A stretch of 64,000 nucleotides of DNA from Bacteroidota bacterium (GTDB lineage: Bacteria; Bacteroidota; Bacteroidia; Palsa-965). The translations under genes and the position numbers were made by a program. The stretch lies in the NCBI GenBank assembly GCA_006218065.1, contig VBWE01000030.1:1114-65113 (forward strand). Reading direction: 5' to 3'. The notes under the pieces were generated by a model. It saw only the letters and a program-made list of their open reading frames with translations, made no database searches and was not told where the DNA came from. Within the stretch, counting starts at the first letter, position 1. Each line of letters begins with the position of its first letter. Below are positions 25,471 to 33,951 of this stretch, one piece after another.

Positions 25471-26758
25471 CTCACTGAAAATACTGCTCGCTGCATTTTT
25501 GTGGCTGTCCGCTTCGTGCGAAGAGGCGCCTGCGCAGGAAAGCATGGGCAAAACGCTCGATTCGATGCTGCTGCCGTACCCGTTCATCAAGAAGAGCGCA
25601 AGCAAAATCGAGAACGACAGTCTCGGCGAACAACTGGCCGATTTTTACCAGAAATTATATGAACTGAAAACCGGCAAGCGCGATCGCGTTACGGTAGTCC
25701 ATATCGGCGATTCGCATATCCAGGCCGATTTTTTTACCGGCCGCGTCCGCCAGAACATGCAGCTGGAATTCGGCAATGCCGGCCGGGGGACGGTTTTCCC
25801 GTATCGCGTGGCAAAAACGAACGGCCCGTCGGATTACCGGAGCTGGACGAATACAGAATGGTCGGCGCGGCGCAATGCCTACGGAGCAAATGAAATGCCG
25901 ATCGGGCTGAGCGGGATTACGGTGGAAACGATGGACACGAATTCCATGCTGCGCATCACGATGAAAAACATGCCGGGCCTGGACTACGGGTTCAACAAAC
26001 TGGCGCTTTTCCACGAAAAGGGAATCGGTTCATTCGATGTAACGGTTTGCGATACCTTCAACTGCGAGCTGGCGAAAATCGACGTGCGCAGCGGCGATCC
26101 GCAATATTCGATCGTGAATTTCGACAAGCTCATGTACAGCGTGATGTTCGATTTTTCCGCACCCGATACCAACGCCAAACGCGAGCGGATTTACGGCATG
26201 GTGCTCGAAAACGGGCAGCCTGGCGTGCAGTACAATATGATCGGCGTGAACGGCGCGGAATACAGGCATTACAATATCTCCGAGTATTTCGTCAAACAGC
26301 TTTCGTACCTGAAGCCCGACCTGGTCATCGTTTCGATGGGCACGAACGAAGCGTATCACACCGGGTTCAAGCGCGATTTATTTTATGGTAATATCGATTC
26401 GCTGGTGAAAGATATCGCAGCTGTTGCGCCGGAGGCAAAAGTATTGCTCACCACGCCCGGCGATTCTTTCCGCCGCACGAGAAAAGGCCGCGTGAAAAAT
26501 CCCGACGTGAAAGAAGCGCGCAATACCGTAGCCGATTACTGCACTACGAACAAAATCGCTTACTGGGACCTGTTCAGCGTGATGGGCGGGTACGGCTCCA
26601 TGGCCAAATGGTACGTGAGCGGGCTGGCTGCGAAGGACCGCCTGCATTTCAGCAAAAAAGGCTACGACATCCAGGGACGCCTTTTGTACGATGCCATGAT
26701 AAAATCCTACGAAGAGTACGTGATCAGGAAATACGGAAAAAAGCAGGGAGAGAAATAA
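25460..26758 (+). CDS. second SGNH-fold hydrolase, exported
   Basis: The 432-residue protein starts at a GTG (25460-25462) inside the end of the preceding gene. The N-terminus is a signal peptide, possibly with a weak lipobox (WLSASCEE). SGNH blocks are VVHIGDSHIQADF (about residue 82), IVSMGTNEAY (about 292) and DRLHFSKKG (about 393), with all catalytic residues (Ser, Gly, Asn, Asp/His) present. Between blocks I and III lies a long beta-rich insert, as in other two-domain polysaccharide acetyl esterase/transferases. It is a distant paralogue of the 24082 protein and presumably works with it and the MBOAT protein. Confidence 0.85.
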   Translation: MLHNSLKILLAAFLWLSASCEEAPAQESMGKTLDSMLLPYPFIKKSASKIENDSLGEQLADFYQKLYELKTGKRDRVTVVHIGDSHIQADFFTGRVRQNMQLEFGNAGRGTVFPYRVAKTNGPSDYRSWTNTEWSARRNAYGANEMPIGLSGITVETMDTNSMLRITMKNMPGLDYGFNKLALFHEKGIGSFDVTVCDTFNCELAKIDVRSGDPQYSIVNFDKLMYSVMFDFSAPDTNAKRERIYGMVLENGQPGVQYNMIGVNGAEYRHYNISEYFVKQLSYLKPDLVIVSMGTNEAYHTGFKRDLFYGNIDSLVKDIAAVAPEAKVLLTTPGDSFRRTRKGRVKNPDVKEARNTVADYCTTNKIAYWDLFSVMGGYGSMAKWYVSGLAAKDRLHFSKKGYDIQGRLLYDAMIKSYEEYVIRKYGKKQGEK

Positions 26759-26787
26759 CCCAACTCAACAGGATCGGCCGAACCAAT

Positions 26788-26823
26788 TCCCCTCTCTGCA
26801 GGAGAGGAGTTGGGGTGAGGTCT
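26788..26823. repeat. short hairpin resembling a widespread intergenic repeat
   Basis: A CCCTCTCTGCAGGAGAGG hairpin followed by AGTTGGGGTGAGGTC lies between the second SGNH gene and the MBOAT gene. Sequences of this kind (CTCTCC-loop-GGAGAGG-GTTGGGGTGAGGT) recur between genes in unrelated bacteria, as far as I recall. The right part also reads as 7-bp words (GGAGAGG, AGTTGGG, GTGAGGT), though only three. Confidence 0.5.
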
Positions 26824-26863
26824 TCCGAACAACAGCAAAAAACAGCAAGAGCGGAATCGTAAC

Positions 26864-28417
26864 GTGTTCGACATCGACTGGCATAAAATAATTGATTCGC
26901 TCGCTTATAGCGAGAAAGATCCCCTGCTTTTCAACAGCGGTTTTTTCTTTTTCTTTTTTGCCGTCGTGCTCTTTTATTTGCAGTTCGTTCACCGGCGGAA
27001 GCTGACGCGCATAATTGTTTTTTCGCTTTTCTCGCTTTACTTTTTTTACAAATGCTGCGGCTGGTACGTGGGTTTTATGCTCATCGCGGCCACCATCGAC
27101 TTCGGTCTTTCAAACTGGATCTATGCGCTGAAAAAGAAAGCGGGCAAAACGGCCGTGCTGGTGCTGAGTCTTGTACTGAACATTGGCCTGCTCTGCACGT
27201 TCAAATACACCGATCTGTTTATCAATACCTGGAACAGCCTTGCCGGCGGAACACTGAAGCCGCTTGATCTCATTATTCCCGTCGGCATTTCGTTTTACAC
27301 GTTCGAAAACCTCAGCTATACGATCGATGTTTACCGCGGTCATTTCAAGCCGGTGCGGAATTTCCTGGATTACCTGTTTTTCCTTTCGTTCTTCCCGAAA
27401 CTGGTCATGGGTCCGATCGTCCGCGCCTCCGATTTCATTCCCCAGATCCGGAAGGATACGCTGATCACGCAGGAGGATATCGGGCGCGGCTTGTATCTTA
27501 TCCTCAGCGGCCTTTTCCGGAAAGTGATTATTTCCGATTACCTCTACGTCAACTTCGTGCAGTATATTTTCGACGATCCTTCCAAGCACAGCGGCGTGGA
27601 ATGCCTGTTCGGCGTATATGCCTACGCACTGGTGATTTACTGCGACTTTTCGGGCTACAGCGACATGGCTATCGGCATGGCGCGCTGGATGGGCTTTAAA
27701 ATCCCCGCCAACTTCGATTCGCCTTACCAGTCGGGCAGCATTACCGAGTTCTGGCGGCGCTGGCATATTTCACTTTCTTCGTGGCTGCGCGATTATCTCT
27801 ACATCTCACTGGGCGGAAACCGGCGCGGAACGGTGGGAACGTACGTTATTTCGGGGTTGTTTTTCGCGCTTTCCCTCACGGCCTGTTTCGTGATTTTCAA
27901 CCAGTACGACACCTGGTGGCCTTTCCTGGCCTGGGGCGCACTGGTTTTGCTTTTCGTACTGCCGCCGCTGATCAGCAAAAAAGAAAAAAAGGGATTCAGC
28001 ACCAGCCTGAACCTGCTCAATACCATGCTGCTCGGCGGACTCTGGCACGGGGCTTCGTGGAATTTCATGATCTGGGGCCTGCTGCACGGCATGGCACTCG
28101 CGGTGGATAAACTGCGTACGACGTTCCTGCCCGCGCCGAAAAGCAGGGCCGGGGCAACCTGGCTGCGCGTAGCGGGTGTTTTTATCACGTTCCATTTTGT
28201 TTGTTTCTGCTGGGTCTTTTTCAAAGCGGAAAATTTCGGGCAGGCTTCCGTATTGCTCGGCCTGCATTTCGTGCCTAAATCCATCGAAGAAAAGACCCAG
28301 CTTTTGCTTTCCCGGGCCCCGATGATCGGCCGGCTGGCGCTTATCGTGGTGGTACTGTGGCTGGTAGTCCAGTTTAAGCAGGCGGAACAGATCCTGCCGA
28401 TTTACCTGCAGTTCTGA
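26864..28417 (+). CDS. MBOAT family O-acyltransferase (AlgI-like)
   Basis: The 517-residue integral membrane protein has about ten to twelve hydrophobic segments and the MBOAT core: IPVGISFYTFENLSYTIDVY, FFPKLVMGPIVR, YCDFSGYSDMAIGMARWMGF, FWRRWHISLSSWLRDYLYI, and the catalytic His in MLLGGLWHGASWNF (about residue 390). In AlgI-type systems it moves acetyl groups from a cytoplasmic donor across the membrane to periplasmic SGNH partners. The start is a GTG at 26864-26866; no ATG nearby gives a complete first helix. It lies 105 nt after the second SGNH gene, which includes a short hairpin. Confidence 0.93.
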   Translation: MFDIDWHKIIDSLAYSEKDPLLFNSGFFFFFFAVVLFYLQFVHRRKLTRIIVFSLFSLYFFYKCCGWYVGFMLIAATIDFGLSNWIYALKKKAGKTAVLVLSLVLNIGLLCTFKYTDLFINTWNSLAGGTLKPLDLIIPVGISFYTFENLSYTIDVYRGHFKPVRNFLDYLFFLSFFPKLVMGPIVRASDFIPQIRKDTLITQEDIGRGLYLILSGLFRKVIISDYLYVNFVQYIFDDPSKHSGVECLFGVYAYALVIYCDFSGYSDMAIGMARWMGFKIPANFDSPYQSGSITEFWRRWHISLSSWLRDYLYISLGGNRRGTVGTYVISGLFFALSLTACFVIFNQYDTWWPFLAWGALVLLFVLPPLISKKEKKGFSTSLNLLNTMLLGGLWHGASWNFMIWGLLHGMALAVDKLRTTFLPAPKSRAGATWLRVAGVFITFHFVCFCWVFFKAENFGQASVLLGLHFVPKSIEEKTQLLLSRAPMIGRLALIVVVLWLVVQFKQAEQILPIYLQF

Positions 28418-28446
28418 TTTTTACCCGGCCTATTTTTTAATGCGGA

Positions 28447-28478
28447 TTTGGTTTTTCCGGGTTTTTGATATAGATTTG
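28447..28478 (+). promoter_or_regulatory. Bacteroidota-type promoter of the cold-shock gene
   Basis: TTTG at 28447-28450 and TAGATTTG at 28471-28478, 20 nt apart, match the -33/-7 consensus of Bacteroidota sigma factor. The start codon follows 28 nt later. Confidence 0.7.
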
Positions 28479-28505
28479 CGCCTCATCATCAAAAAACAGA
28501 TCAAA

Positions 28506-28697
28506 ATGAAAAATGGTACAGTAAAATTCTTTAACAACGTAAAAGGTTTTGGTTTCATCAAAGAAGACGGAACAAACCAGGAAATTTTCGTTCACGTTTC
28601 CGGCCTGAAAGAAGAAATTCGCCAGGATGATCGCGTTGTATTTGAAGTTCAGGAAGGCAAAAAAGGACTGAACGCCGTTAATGTACGTCTGGCGTAA
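28506..28697 (+). CDS. cold-shock domain protein
   Basis: The 63-residue protein is a single cold-shock domain: MKNGTVKFFNNVKGFGFIKE with RNP1 (GFGFI), then IFVHVSGL (RNP2-like FVH). It binds single-stranded RNA/DNA and may act as an RNA chaperone. The ATG at 28506-28508 was chosen since the upstream in-frame extension covers the promoter. It is monocistronic, with its own promoter and a strong hairpin terminator. Confidence 0.95.
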   Translation: MKNGTVKFFNNVKGFGFIKEDGTNQEIFVHVSGLKEEIRQDDRVVFEVQEGKKGLNAVNVRLA

Positions 28698-28717
28698 GTC
28701 ATAAGTGCATAAAACTG

Positions 28718-28754
28718 AAAAGACCCTGTTCGAAAGAACGGGGTCTTTTTATTT
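28718..28754 (+). terminator. intrinsic terminator of the cold-shock gene
   Basis: AAAAGACCCTGTTC, a GAAA tetraloop, GAACGGGGTCTTTT and more Ts: a 14-bp stem with one G-T wobble. Confidence 0.9.
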
Positions 28755-28851
28755 ATACCGGTTCGTGAAAGTTTGGAAAACAAAACCCTCCTCGTGTGAA
28801 ATCGGCTTCCGCGCATCATCATAGGGGCATAACCGGAACGCTACCTACCGT

Positions 28852-30372
28852 ATGAAAAACCCTGGAATACGCCTATTTGCAGGCATCGTGATCATCCTGG
28901 CCAGTTCGGCTTCCGCGCATGCGCAAAAACTCCCCGGTCTTATTCCTTTCCGCGACAAACAGGGGCTTTTCGGCTATTGCGACAGCATGAAAAAAATCAT
29001 CATTCCCTGCCGGTTCGATCGTGCGGAACTTTTTGACGGCGACAGCGCGTTGGTGGAATGGGAGAATAAACAGGGACATATTTTTAAAAACGGGAAAATG
29101 GGTAAGGTGGATTCCAATTTTGTACCGCCGCCGCCGCCGGCCTGGCCGTTTACGTGGATACCCATGACCGTTATGTTCCCCACGTATGTTGTCGAAACGG
29201 AATCAAGCCCGAAACTCATCCCTGTCCGGGCAAAATCGGGCTTGTATGGCTACATGAACAGGAAAAGCGATACGGCTATTGCCTGCCGGTATAAAACCGC
29301 CGATTATTACGCCGAAGGACTGGCTTTCGTTACCGAAGGTGATTCGGTGAGCGGATTTATCGATGAACAGGGGAAATGGGCGCTCCGGTTCAGCCAGGCG
29401 GAAGTTTCCAGCGCTTCGGCTTTCAAACACGGACTGGCAGAATTCGCTTCGTCAAGAGGCCGGGGCATCATGACTAAAAAAGGAACCTGGATCATACCGC
29501 CCATATTCGATCTTGCGCCGGTGGTTATTGGTCCGGATTGTATTCTTGCCGGGAACTCGGACGCCCGCTTTTTCTGCAATGGGAAAGGCATTCCCGTGGA
29601 ACCGAAATTCTATTCGGAAGTGAGTAGCCTCTCGTCCGGAAGAATACTCGTGCAGGATGCGCAGAGCCGGCTTTACGGCTATACGGACGCGAAAGGAAAG
29701 CTGGTCATTCCCTGCATCTATGCGGAAGCCGTCGGTTTTTCCATGAACGCAGCGCCGGCGTGCATGAGCGGCATGGGCTGGGGACTGATTGACCTGCAGG
29801 GAAGGAAAATCCTGCCTTTTGAGTATAACCAGGTCTTTTTCGCCGGGCAGGAATACTCCCTGTTTGTCATCCAGCGGGATGAGCGATACGGGTATTTCAA
29901 TGCGCGCACGAAAAAAATGGATATTCCCCTGACCTGGCAGGATGCTTCCGTTTTTGATGAGCGGGGCTGGGCTTCGGTTATGGATACCAGTACCAACAGT
30001 TATGGCATGATAAACCGGTCGGGCGAAAAGCAGATCGACTTTTTGTACGACGAGCAGATTATATTTTCCGGGGACAGCCTGGCGATTATCAGCCGTGAAA
30101 ACCGCTTTGGACTCATAAACAGGGCGGGGAAGGAAGTCGTTAAACCGGAATACAGCGAACTGAACAGTTTCAACAGTTTCGGCCTGGCCTGGGCGCAGAA
30201 CTGGGATGGATATTATGGTTGCATTAACAATAAAGGTGATACTATTATTGCATTCAAATTCAATACAATATATAATTTTGATGAAGCCGGAATGGCTAAA
30301 GTTGAAACCGGGGACGGAGCGTACTATATTGACCGGAAAGGGAACGAGTATTTTGAGCCGGTGGAGGAGTAA
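28852..30372 (+). CDS. secreted WG-repeat protein
   Basis: The 506-residue protein has a signal peptide (ILASSASAHAQ) and is built from about eight to ten WG-type repeats of the form G-YG-D-GK-VIPC-YD-A--F, for example RLYGYTDAKGKLVIPCIYAE, GLIDLQGRKILPFEYNQVFF and GLINRAGKEVVKPEYSEL. WG (KWG) repeats are thought to form a beta structure at the cell surface or in the periplasm; their partners are unknown. It is monocistronic. The last quarter is more AT-rich in codon use (from about 30220), unlike the start. A perfect-armed palindrome (30378-30482) begins five bases after its stop. Confidence 0.88.
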   Translation: MKNPGIRLFAGIVIILASSASAHAQKLPGLIPFRDKQGLFGYCDSMKKIIIPCRFDRAELFDGDSALVEWENKQGHIFKNGKMGKVDSNFVPPPPPAWPFTWIPMTVMFPTYVVETESSPKLIPVRAKSGLYGYMNRKSDTAIACRYKTADYYAEGLAFVTEGDSVSGFIDEQGKWALRFSQAEVSSASAFKHGLAEFASSRGRGIMTKKGTWIIPPIFDLAPVVIGPDCILAGNSDARFFCNGKGIPVEPKFYSEVSSLSSGRILVQDAQSRLYGYTDAKGKLVIPCIYAEAVGFSMNAAPACMSGMGWGLIDLQGRKILPFEYNQVFFAGQEYSLFVIQRDERYGYFNARTKKMDIPLTWQDASVFDERGWASVMDTSTNSYGMINRSGEKQIDFLYDEQIIFSGDSLAIISRENRFGLINRAGKEVVKPEYSELNSFNSFGLAWAQNWDGYYGCINNKGDTIIAFKFNTIYNFDEAGMAKVETGDGAYYIDRKGNEYFEPVEE

Positions 30373-30373
30373 T

Positions 30374-30482
30374 GAACTTCACTGGTCGGCATAAATAGTC
30401 GCATGGAGTCGTCGTCTTCAGACGACGACTAGCGAAGTTCCCGGAAGACGACTCCACGCGACTATTTATGCCGACCAGTGAA
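30374..30482. repeat. long palindromic element with nested alternative hairpins
   Basis: Outer arms of 36 bp (30378-30413 and 30447-30482) match except for one base. An inner perfect palindrome, AGTCGTCGTCT-TC-AGACGACGACT (30407-30430), overlaps the left outer arm, so the two folds compete. GAACTTC (30374-30380) also pairs with GAAGTTC (30434-30440). It is not built of 7-bp words, so it is a different class from the heptad elements. It lies between the WG-repeat gene and rpmB and could be a MITE/REP-like element or a terminator. Confidence 0.85.
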
Positions 30483-30529
30483 ATACTTTTCTGACATTAT
30501 TCTGTTTCTTCGCACATCAAACAAAAAAA

Positions 30530-30561
30530 TTTGTCCGTTTCGTATAAAACTCCGTTATTTG
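30530..30561 (+). promoter_or_regulatory. promoter of rpmB
   Basis: TTTG at 30530-30533 and GTTATTTG at 30554-30561, 20 nt apart. The -7 box is imperfect, but the sequence from it to the ATG (CACCCCTGAATTCAATAAAA and onward) is nearly identical to that upstream of rpmG. Confidence 0.6.
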
Positions 30562-30593
30562 CACCCCTGAATTCAATAAAAAACGATTGCATC

Positions 30594-30833
30594 ATGTCTA
30601 AAGTTTGTCAGATTACCGGGAAGAAATCGATTGGCGGGAACAAAGTGTCTCACTCCAACCGTAAAACCAAGCGTCGCTTTAACGTAAACCTGCACGCAAA
30701 GCGCTTCTTCCTGCCCGAAGAAAACAAATGGCTGCAGCTCCGCATTTCTACCGCGGGTATGCGCACGATCAATAAAATCGGTATCAGCGAAGCCGTAAAG
30801 CGCGCCCGTGAAGCGGGTTATCTTGCGAAGTAA
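30594..30833 (+). CDS. rpmB: 50S ribosomal protein L28
   Basis: The 79-residue basic protein starts MSKVCQITGKKSIGGNKVSH and shows SNRKTKRRFNVNLHAKRFF, the L28 signature. It is a component of the large ribosomal subunit. The ATG at 30594-30596 was chosen; upstream in-frame sequence is the promoter and leader. In most Bacteroidota rpmB is followed directly by rpmG; here they are 4.4 kb apart. A hairpin terminator follows. Confidence 0.97.
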   Translation: MSKVCQITGKKSIGGNKVSHSNRKTKRRFNVNLHAKRFFLPEENKWLQLRISTAGMRTINKIGISEAVKRAREAGYLAK

Positions 30834-30863
30834 CCGCTCATCCGCTTTTAAAAGCATTAATAG

Positions 30864-30900
30864 AAACGTTGTCGTGAATTCGCGGCAACGTTTTTATTTT
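30864..30900 (+). terminator. terminator of rpmB
   Basis: AAACGTTG and CAACGTTT arms with a short loop (CG-TGAATT-CG inside), followed by a T-rich run. The following promoter of the peptidase gene overlaps it. Confidence 0.7.
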
Positions 30901-30902
30901 TG
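30869..30902 (+). promoter_or_regulatory. promoter of the M24 peptidase gene
   Basis: TTG at 30869-30871 and TATTTTTG at 30895-30902 (TAnnTTTG), 23 nt apart, with the ATG 22 nt further on. Its -33 element lies in the stem of the rpmB terminator. Confidence 0.5.
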
Positions 30903-30924
30903 TAAGTATCCAATCGCCAGCTAC

Positions 30925-32343
30925 ATGAAACGACCCGTTATTACCGCCCTTTTTTGCGCTCTCGGCCTGGGCCTTTTCGCCCAGGATTCCGATGCGGCCC
31001 GTTTCATGTACGATAAAGACCGCCTTTCGAAAGAGTTCCATGCAGGCCGCCGCGATGCCTTGCGCCGCCTGATGCCCGACAGCAGCGTGGCCGTGTTCTT
31101 CGCCAACCCCGAACGCAACCGCGCAAACGATGTGGATTACCAGTATCACCAGGATCCGAATTTTTACTACCTCACCGGCCTGGAAGAACCCAACGCCATG
31201 CTTTTCGTGTTCAAGGAAAAGCAGCACGTGGATACCTTGTACACCAACGAGATCATTTTTGTGCAGGGCCGCGACCAGAAAGAGGAAGCATGGACCGGCC
31301 GCAGGCTGGGGACCAAAGGCGTGCGCGACCTGTACGGGCTGAATACCGTGCTGCTGAACACGACTTTCGCCGACATGAATATCGATTTTGCGAAATACAA
31401 GCGCGTGCTTTTCAGTCCGCTCATTACCGACCTGCGGGATGATCCGGGCGATCGCGGCGACCTGTTCAGCATGATTCGTTACTTCAGGAACCGTACGGAG
31501 AAAAACAAAAACAACGAAAACTATTACGTTGCGCAGTACATGGCTATGCTGCGGCAGATCAAGCAGCCGGAAGAAATGGTCCTGCTCCGCAAAGCCATCG
31601 ACATGAGTTGTATCGGCCATATCGAACTGATCAAAGCGCTGGAAGACGGTATGAACGAATACGAAGCGCAGGCTGTGATCGAATACGTGTTCAAAAAATA
31701 CGGGGCGGAATATTGCGGTTACCCGAGTATCGTGGGCGGCGGCGAAAATTCCTGCATCCTGCATTATATCTCGAACAGGCGGCCGCTTACGGGGAAAGAC
31801 ATGCTGGTGGTGGATGCCGGCGCGGAATATCACGGCTACACGGCGGATATCACGCGTACTTTACCGACAGACGGAAAATACTCGGACCAGGAAAAAGCCA
31901 TTTACAATATCGTACTCGAAGCGCAGGAAGCCGGTATCAAAGCCTGCCGGAAAGGAAACGAATTCCGTGGTCCGCACAAAGAAGCGCTGAAAGTGATCCA
32001 GGCCCGGTTAAAGGAACTCGGCATCATCAAAAAGGACGAGGAATGCTTGCAGTATTTTTTCCACGGTACTTCGCATTACCTCGGGCTCGATGTGCACGAT
32101 CCCGGTTTGTACGGTAAACTGGAGCCCGGCAACGTGATCACCGTTGAACCCGGCATTTATATTCCCGAAGGTTCGCCCTGCGATCCGAAATGGTGGAATA
32201 TCGGCATCCGTATCGAAGACGACGTACTGATTACCGACGGCGATCCCGACGTACTTTCAAAAGCTGTTCCCAAAACAGTGGAATCGATCGAAAAGCTGAT
32301 GGAGGAAAAAAGCTACCTCAACCAGCCGAAAAGCGACAACTAG
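30925..32343 (+). CDS. exported aminopeptidase P family (M24) metallopeptidase
   Basis: The 472-residue protein has a signal peptide (ITALFCALGLGLFAQ), an N-terminal creatinase-like domain (VAVFFANPERNRANDVDYQY, DPNFYYLTGLEEPNAML), and an M24 pita-bread domain. Metal ligands are visible in order: Asp in MLVVDAGAEYHGY, Asp in TADITRTLP, His in HGTSHYLGLDVHD, Glu in ITVEPGIYIP and Glu in IGIRIEDDV. It should remove an N-terminal residue next to proline in the periplasm. The ATG at 30925-30927 gives the signal peptide; the longer frame runs back over the end of rpmB. It is the first gene of the stretch that separates rpmB from rpmG. Confidence 0.93.
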   Translation: MKRPVITALFCALGLGLFAQDSDAARFMYDKDRLSKEFHAGRRDALRRLMPDSSVAVFFANPERNRANDVDYQYHQDPNFYYLTGLEEPNAMLFVFKEKQHVDTLYTNEIIFVQGRDQKEEAWTGRRLGTKGVRDLYGLNTVLLNTTFADMNIDFAKYKRVLFSPLITDLRDDPGDRGDLFSMIRYFRNRTEKNKNNENYYVAQYMAMLRQIKQPEEMVLLRKAIDMSCIGHIELIKALEDGMNEYEAQAVIEYVFKKYGAEYCGYPSIVGGGENSCILHYISNRRPLTGKDMLVVDAGAEYHGYTADITRTLPTDGKYSDQEKAIYNIVLEAQEAGIKACRKGNEFRGPHKEALKVIQARLKELGIIKKDEECLQYFFHGTSHYLGLDVHDPGLYGKLEPGNVITVEPGIYIPEGSPCDPKWWNIGIRIEDDVLITDGDPDVLSKAVPKTVESIEKLMEEKSYLNQPKSDN

Positions 32344-32430
32344 CGGGTATCGGCGGGACTAACAGAAGCCCTGAAAACGATAGACCGGGTATTGACAGGC
32401 ATAAATAACCGCACCTGAACTTGTAAAATC

Positions 32431-33243
32431 ATGGCAAAAGCTAAAAACGTTATTGTCTATATTCTGCTGCTGATCGCTTCCATGGGCAGCTTGCATGGGC
32501 AAACCAGTCCGCTTGCTGATGAATACATCCGGGCGGCAGATGATTTTAAAAAGAACATGAAACCGGACAGCGCGATGGTGTATTATGAAAAAGCGTCGGT
32601 TGAATTTCAAAGACTGGGTAACGTAGAAAAATTCATAAGCGCATATAACCAGATTGGAATTATTTTAACCAGGCGGGATGAATATGAAAAAGCGAAATCG
32701 TATTTGGATAAGGCTTTATCAACAGGGCTTGCTTCACTGGACTCGAACAACCTGGAAATTGCAACGACTTATATCAGCCTGGGCGTAATTTATAACGCGG
32801 AAGAAAAATACACGGATGCTTTGGCTTACCACAACAAAGCGTTGTCAATACGGCTGCGGCAGTTAGGGAAGAACGATGCCCAGGTGGCAACGAGCTATGG
32901 TAATATTGGAAATGTGTACCTGTACGCAAAGGATTATAATAAATCCATTGATGCGCATTCGAAAGCGATGAAAATCAGGGAGAAGGTTTTTGGTGAAAAA
33001 AGTGCGGAGATTATTGAAAGCTACAGGGGCTTAGGAAATGGGTACAGGGAGAAGGGAGAATATAAGAAGGCGCTGAAGTATTTTGAAAAAGCATTGGAAA
33101 ATAAAATTATACAGCGCGGAGAAGGACATAAAGACCTGGGGAGGTTTTATAAAAACATCAGTGAAGTGTACTATTTGATGGAAAACAAAGCGCAGGGAGA
33201 TTTCTATAAAAGCAAGTCCGAGGAAGTTTTAAAGAATCGTTAA
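32431..33243 (+). CDS. exported TPR protein
   Basis: The 270-residue protein has a signal peptide (VYILLLIASMGSLHGQ) and about five tetratricopeptide repeats of the kinesin-light-chain type: ATTYISLGVIYNAEEKYTDA, ATSYGNIGNVYLYAKDYNKS, IESYRGLGNGYREKGEYKKA, KDLGRFYKNISEVYYL. Similar repeats usually precede a CHAT protease or kinase domain, but this protein ends after the repeats. Codon use is AT-richer than in its neighbours, which suggests later acquisition. Binding partner unknown. Confidence 0.87.
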   Translation: MAKAKNVIVYILLLIASMGSLHGQTSPLADEYIRAADDFKKNMKPDSAMVYYEKASVEFQRLGNVEKFISAYNQIGIILTRRDEYEKAKSYLDKALSTGLASLDSNNLEIATTYISLGVIYNAEEKYTDALAYHNKALSIRLRQLGKNDAQVATSYGNIGNVYLYAKDYNKSIDAHSKAMKIREKVFGEKSAEIIESYRGLGNGYREKGEYKKALKYFEKALENKIIQRGEGHKDLGRFYKNISEVYYLMENKAQGDFYKSKSEEVLKNR

Positions 33244-33255
33244 GCCGGAACTGTT

Positions 33256-33346
33256 TATCCCTTCAGGGCGGGAACTTAATTTCGAATTTCGAACTCCGAA
33301 TTTTGAAGTTGTATGAAACACTTCGCAATTCGGCATTCGAAATTCG
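33256..33346. repeat. heptad-iterated inverted repeat, copy J
   Basis: Between the convergent TPR and lipoprotein genes. Left words CGAATTT, CGAACTC, CGAATTT (33283-33303); loop TGAAGTTGTATGAAACACTT; right words GCAATTC, GGCATTC, GAAATTC (33325-33345). The loop and the CGAACTC word recur in copy M (inverted), and the leader TATCCCTTC recurs in copy K. Confidence 0.88.
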
Positions 33347-33354
33347 GTTTGTTA

Positions 33355-33951
33355 TTACTTCCTCCTGAAATAACTTTCCGCATCGGCCCGGCTTCCTTTC
33401 CTGAGCCACCCGGCAAAAAGCGAATCTTTTTTCATGCCCGGGTTTTCGTCAACCGGCGAGAACATATGATTCCAGGTATTGACGAAAATCACCGGCCGGC
33501 TATCCGTGAGCCGGAATGCTGATCCCGGGAAGGTTTGACTGAAATGCGTCACCATGTTTTTCCGGAAACGCTGATCCCTGCTGAACGTGGAAGGAAAAGC
33601 CACCGAATCGAGTGCATCCGTGGCCGCCGAATAATACAGCACAAAACTTTCGATGTCCTTTTTCCGCCGGTAATGGTTTCGCCGGTAGGCATCGTAGCAC
33701 CAGTCGAAAAAGAAAAACGGCAGGTCTTCGTCAACAAAAACCACGGAAATTTCTTTACGGATACTGTTGTCCAGCGTATCCGTTTTTACAAAAAGGATCT
33801 CGACCGGGTTTTTCGCGTCTTTTTCGGGACTTACGAATATGCAGGGATAGTTGATGTAAGGCGAATGTTTGTGGTCTTCCGCCAGCTGCGGTAAAGGTCG
33901 GCAGGAAAGGAGCAGGAGGAAGGCAAAAAAGAAAAGTGGCTTCCGCGTCAT
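33355..33951 (-). CDS. lipoprotein of unknown function
   Basis: The 198-residue protein has a signal peptide and lipobox (FFAFLLLLSCRPLPQ). The mature part contains NYPCIFVSPEKDAKNPVEIL, SVVFVDEDLPFFFFDWCYDA and FVNTWNHMFSPVDENP; I know no family for it. Its start codon overlaps the stop of the DUF1697 gene by 4 nt (33948-33951), so the two are translated as a unit. It is convergent with the TPR gene. Confidence 0.75.
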   Translation of the reverse strand: MTRKPLFFFAFLLLLSCRPLPQLAEDHKHSPYINYPCIFVSPEKDAKNPVEILFVKTDTLDNSIRKEISVVFVDEDLPFFFFDWCYDAYRRNHYRRKKDIESFVLYYSAATDALDSVAFPSTFSRDQRFRKNMVTHFSQTFPGSAFRLTDSRPVIFVNTWNHMFSPVDENPGMKKDSLFAGWLRKGSRADAESYFRRK

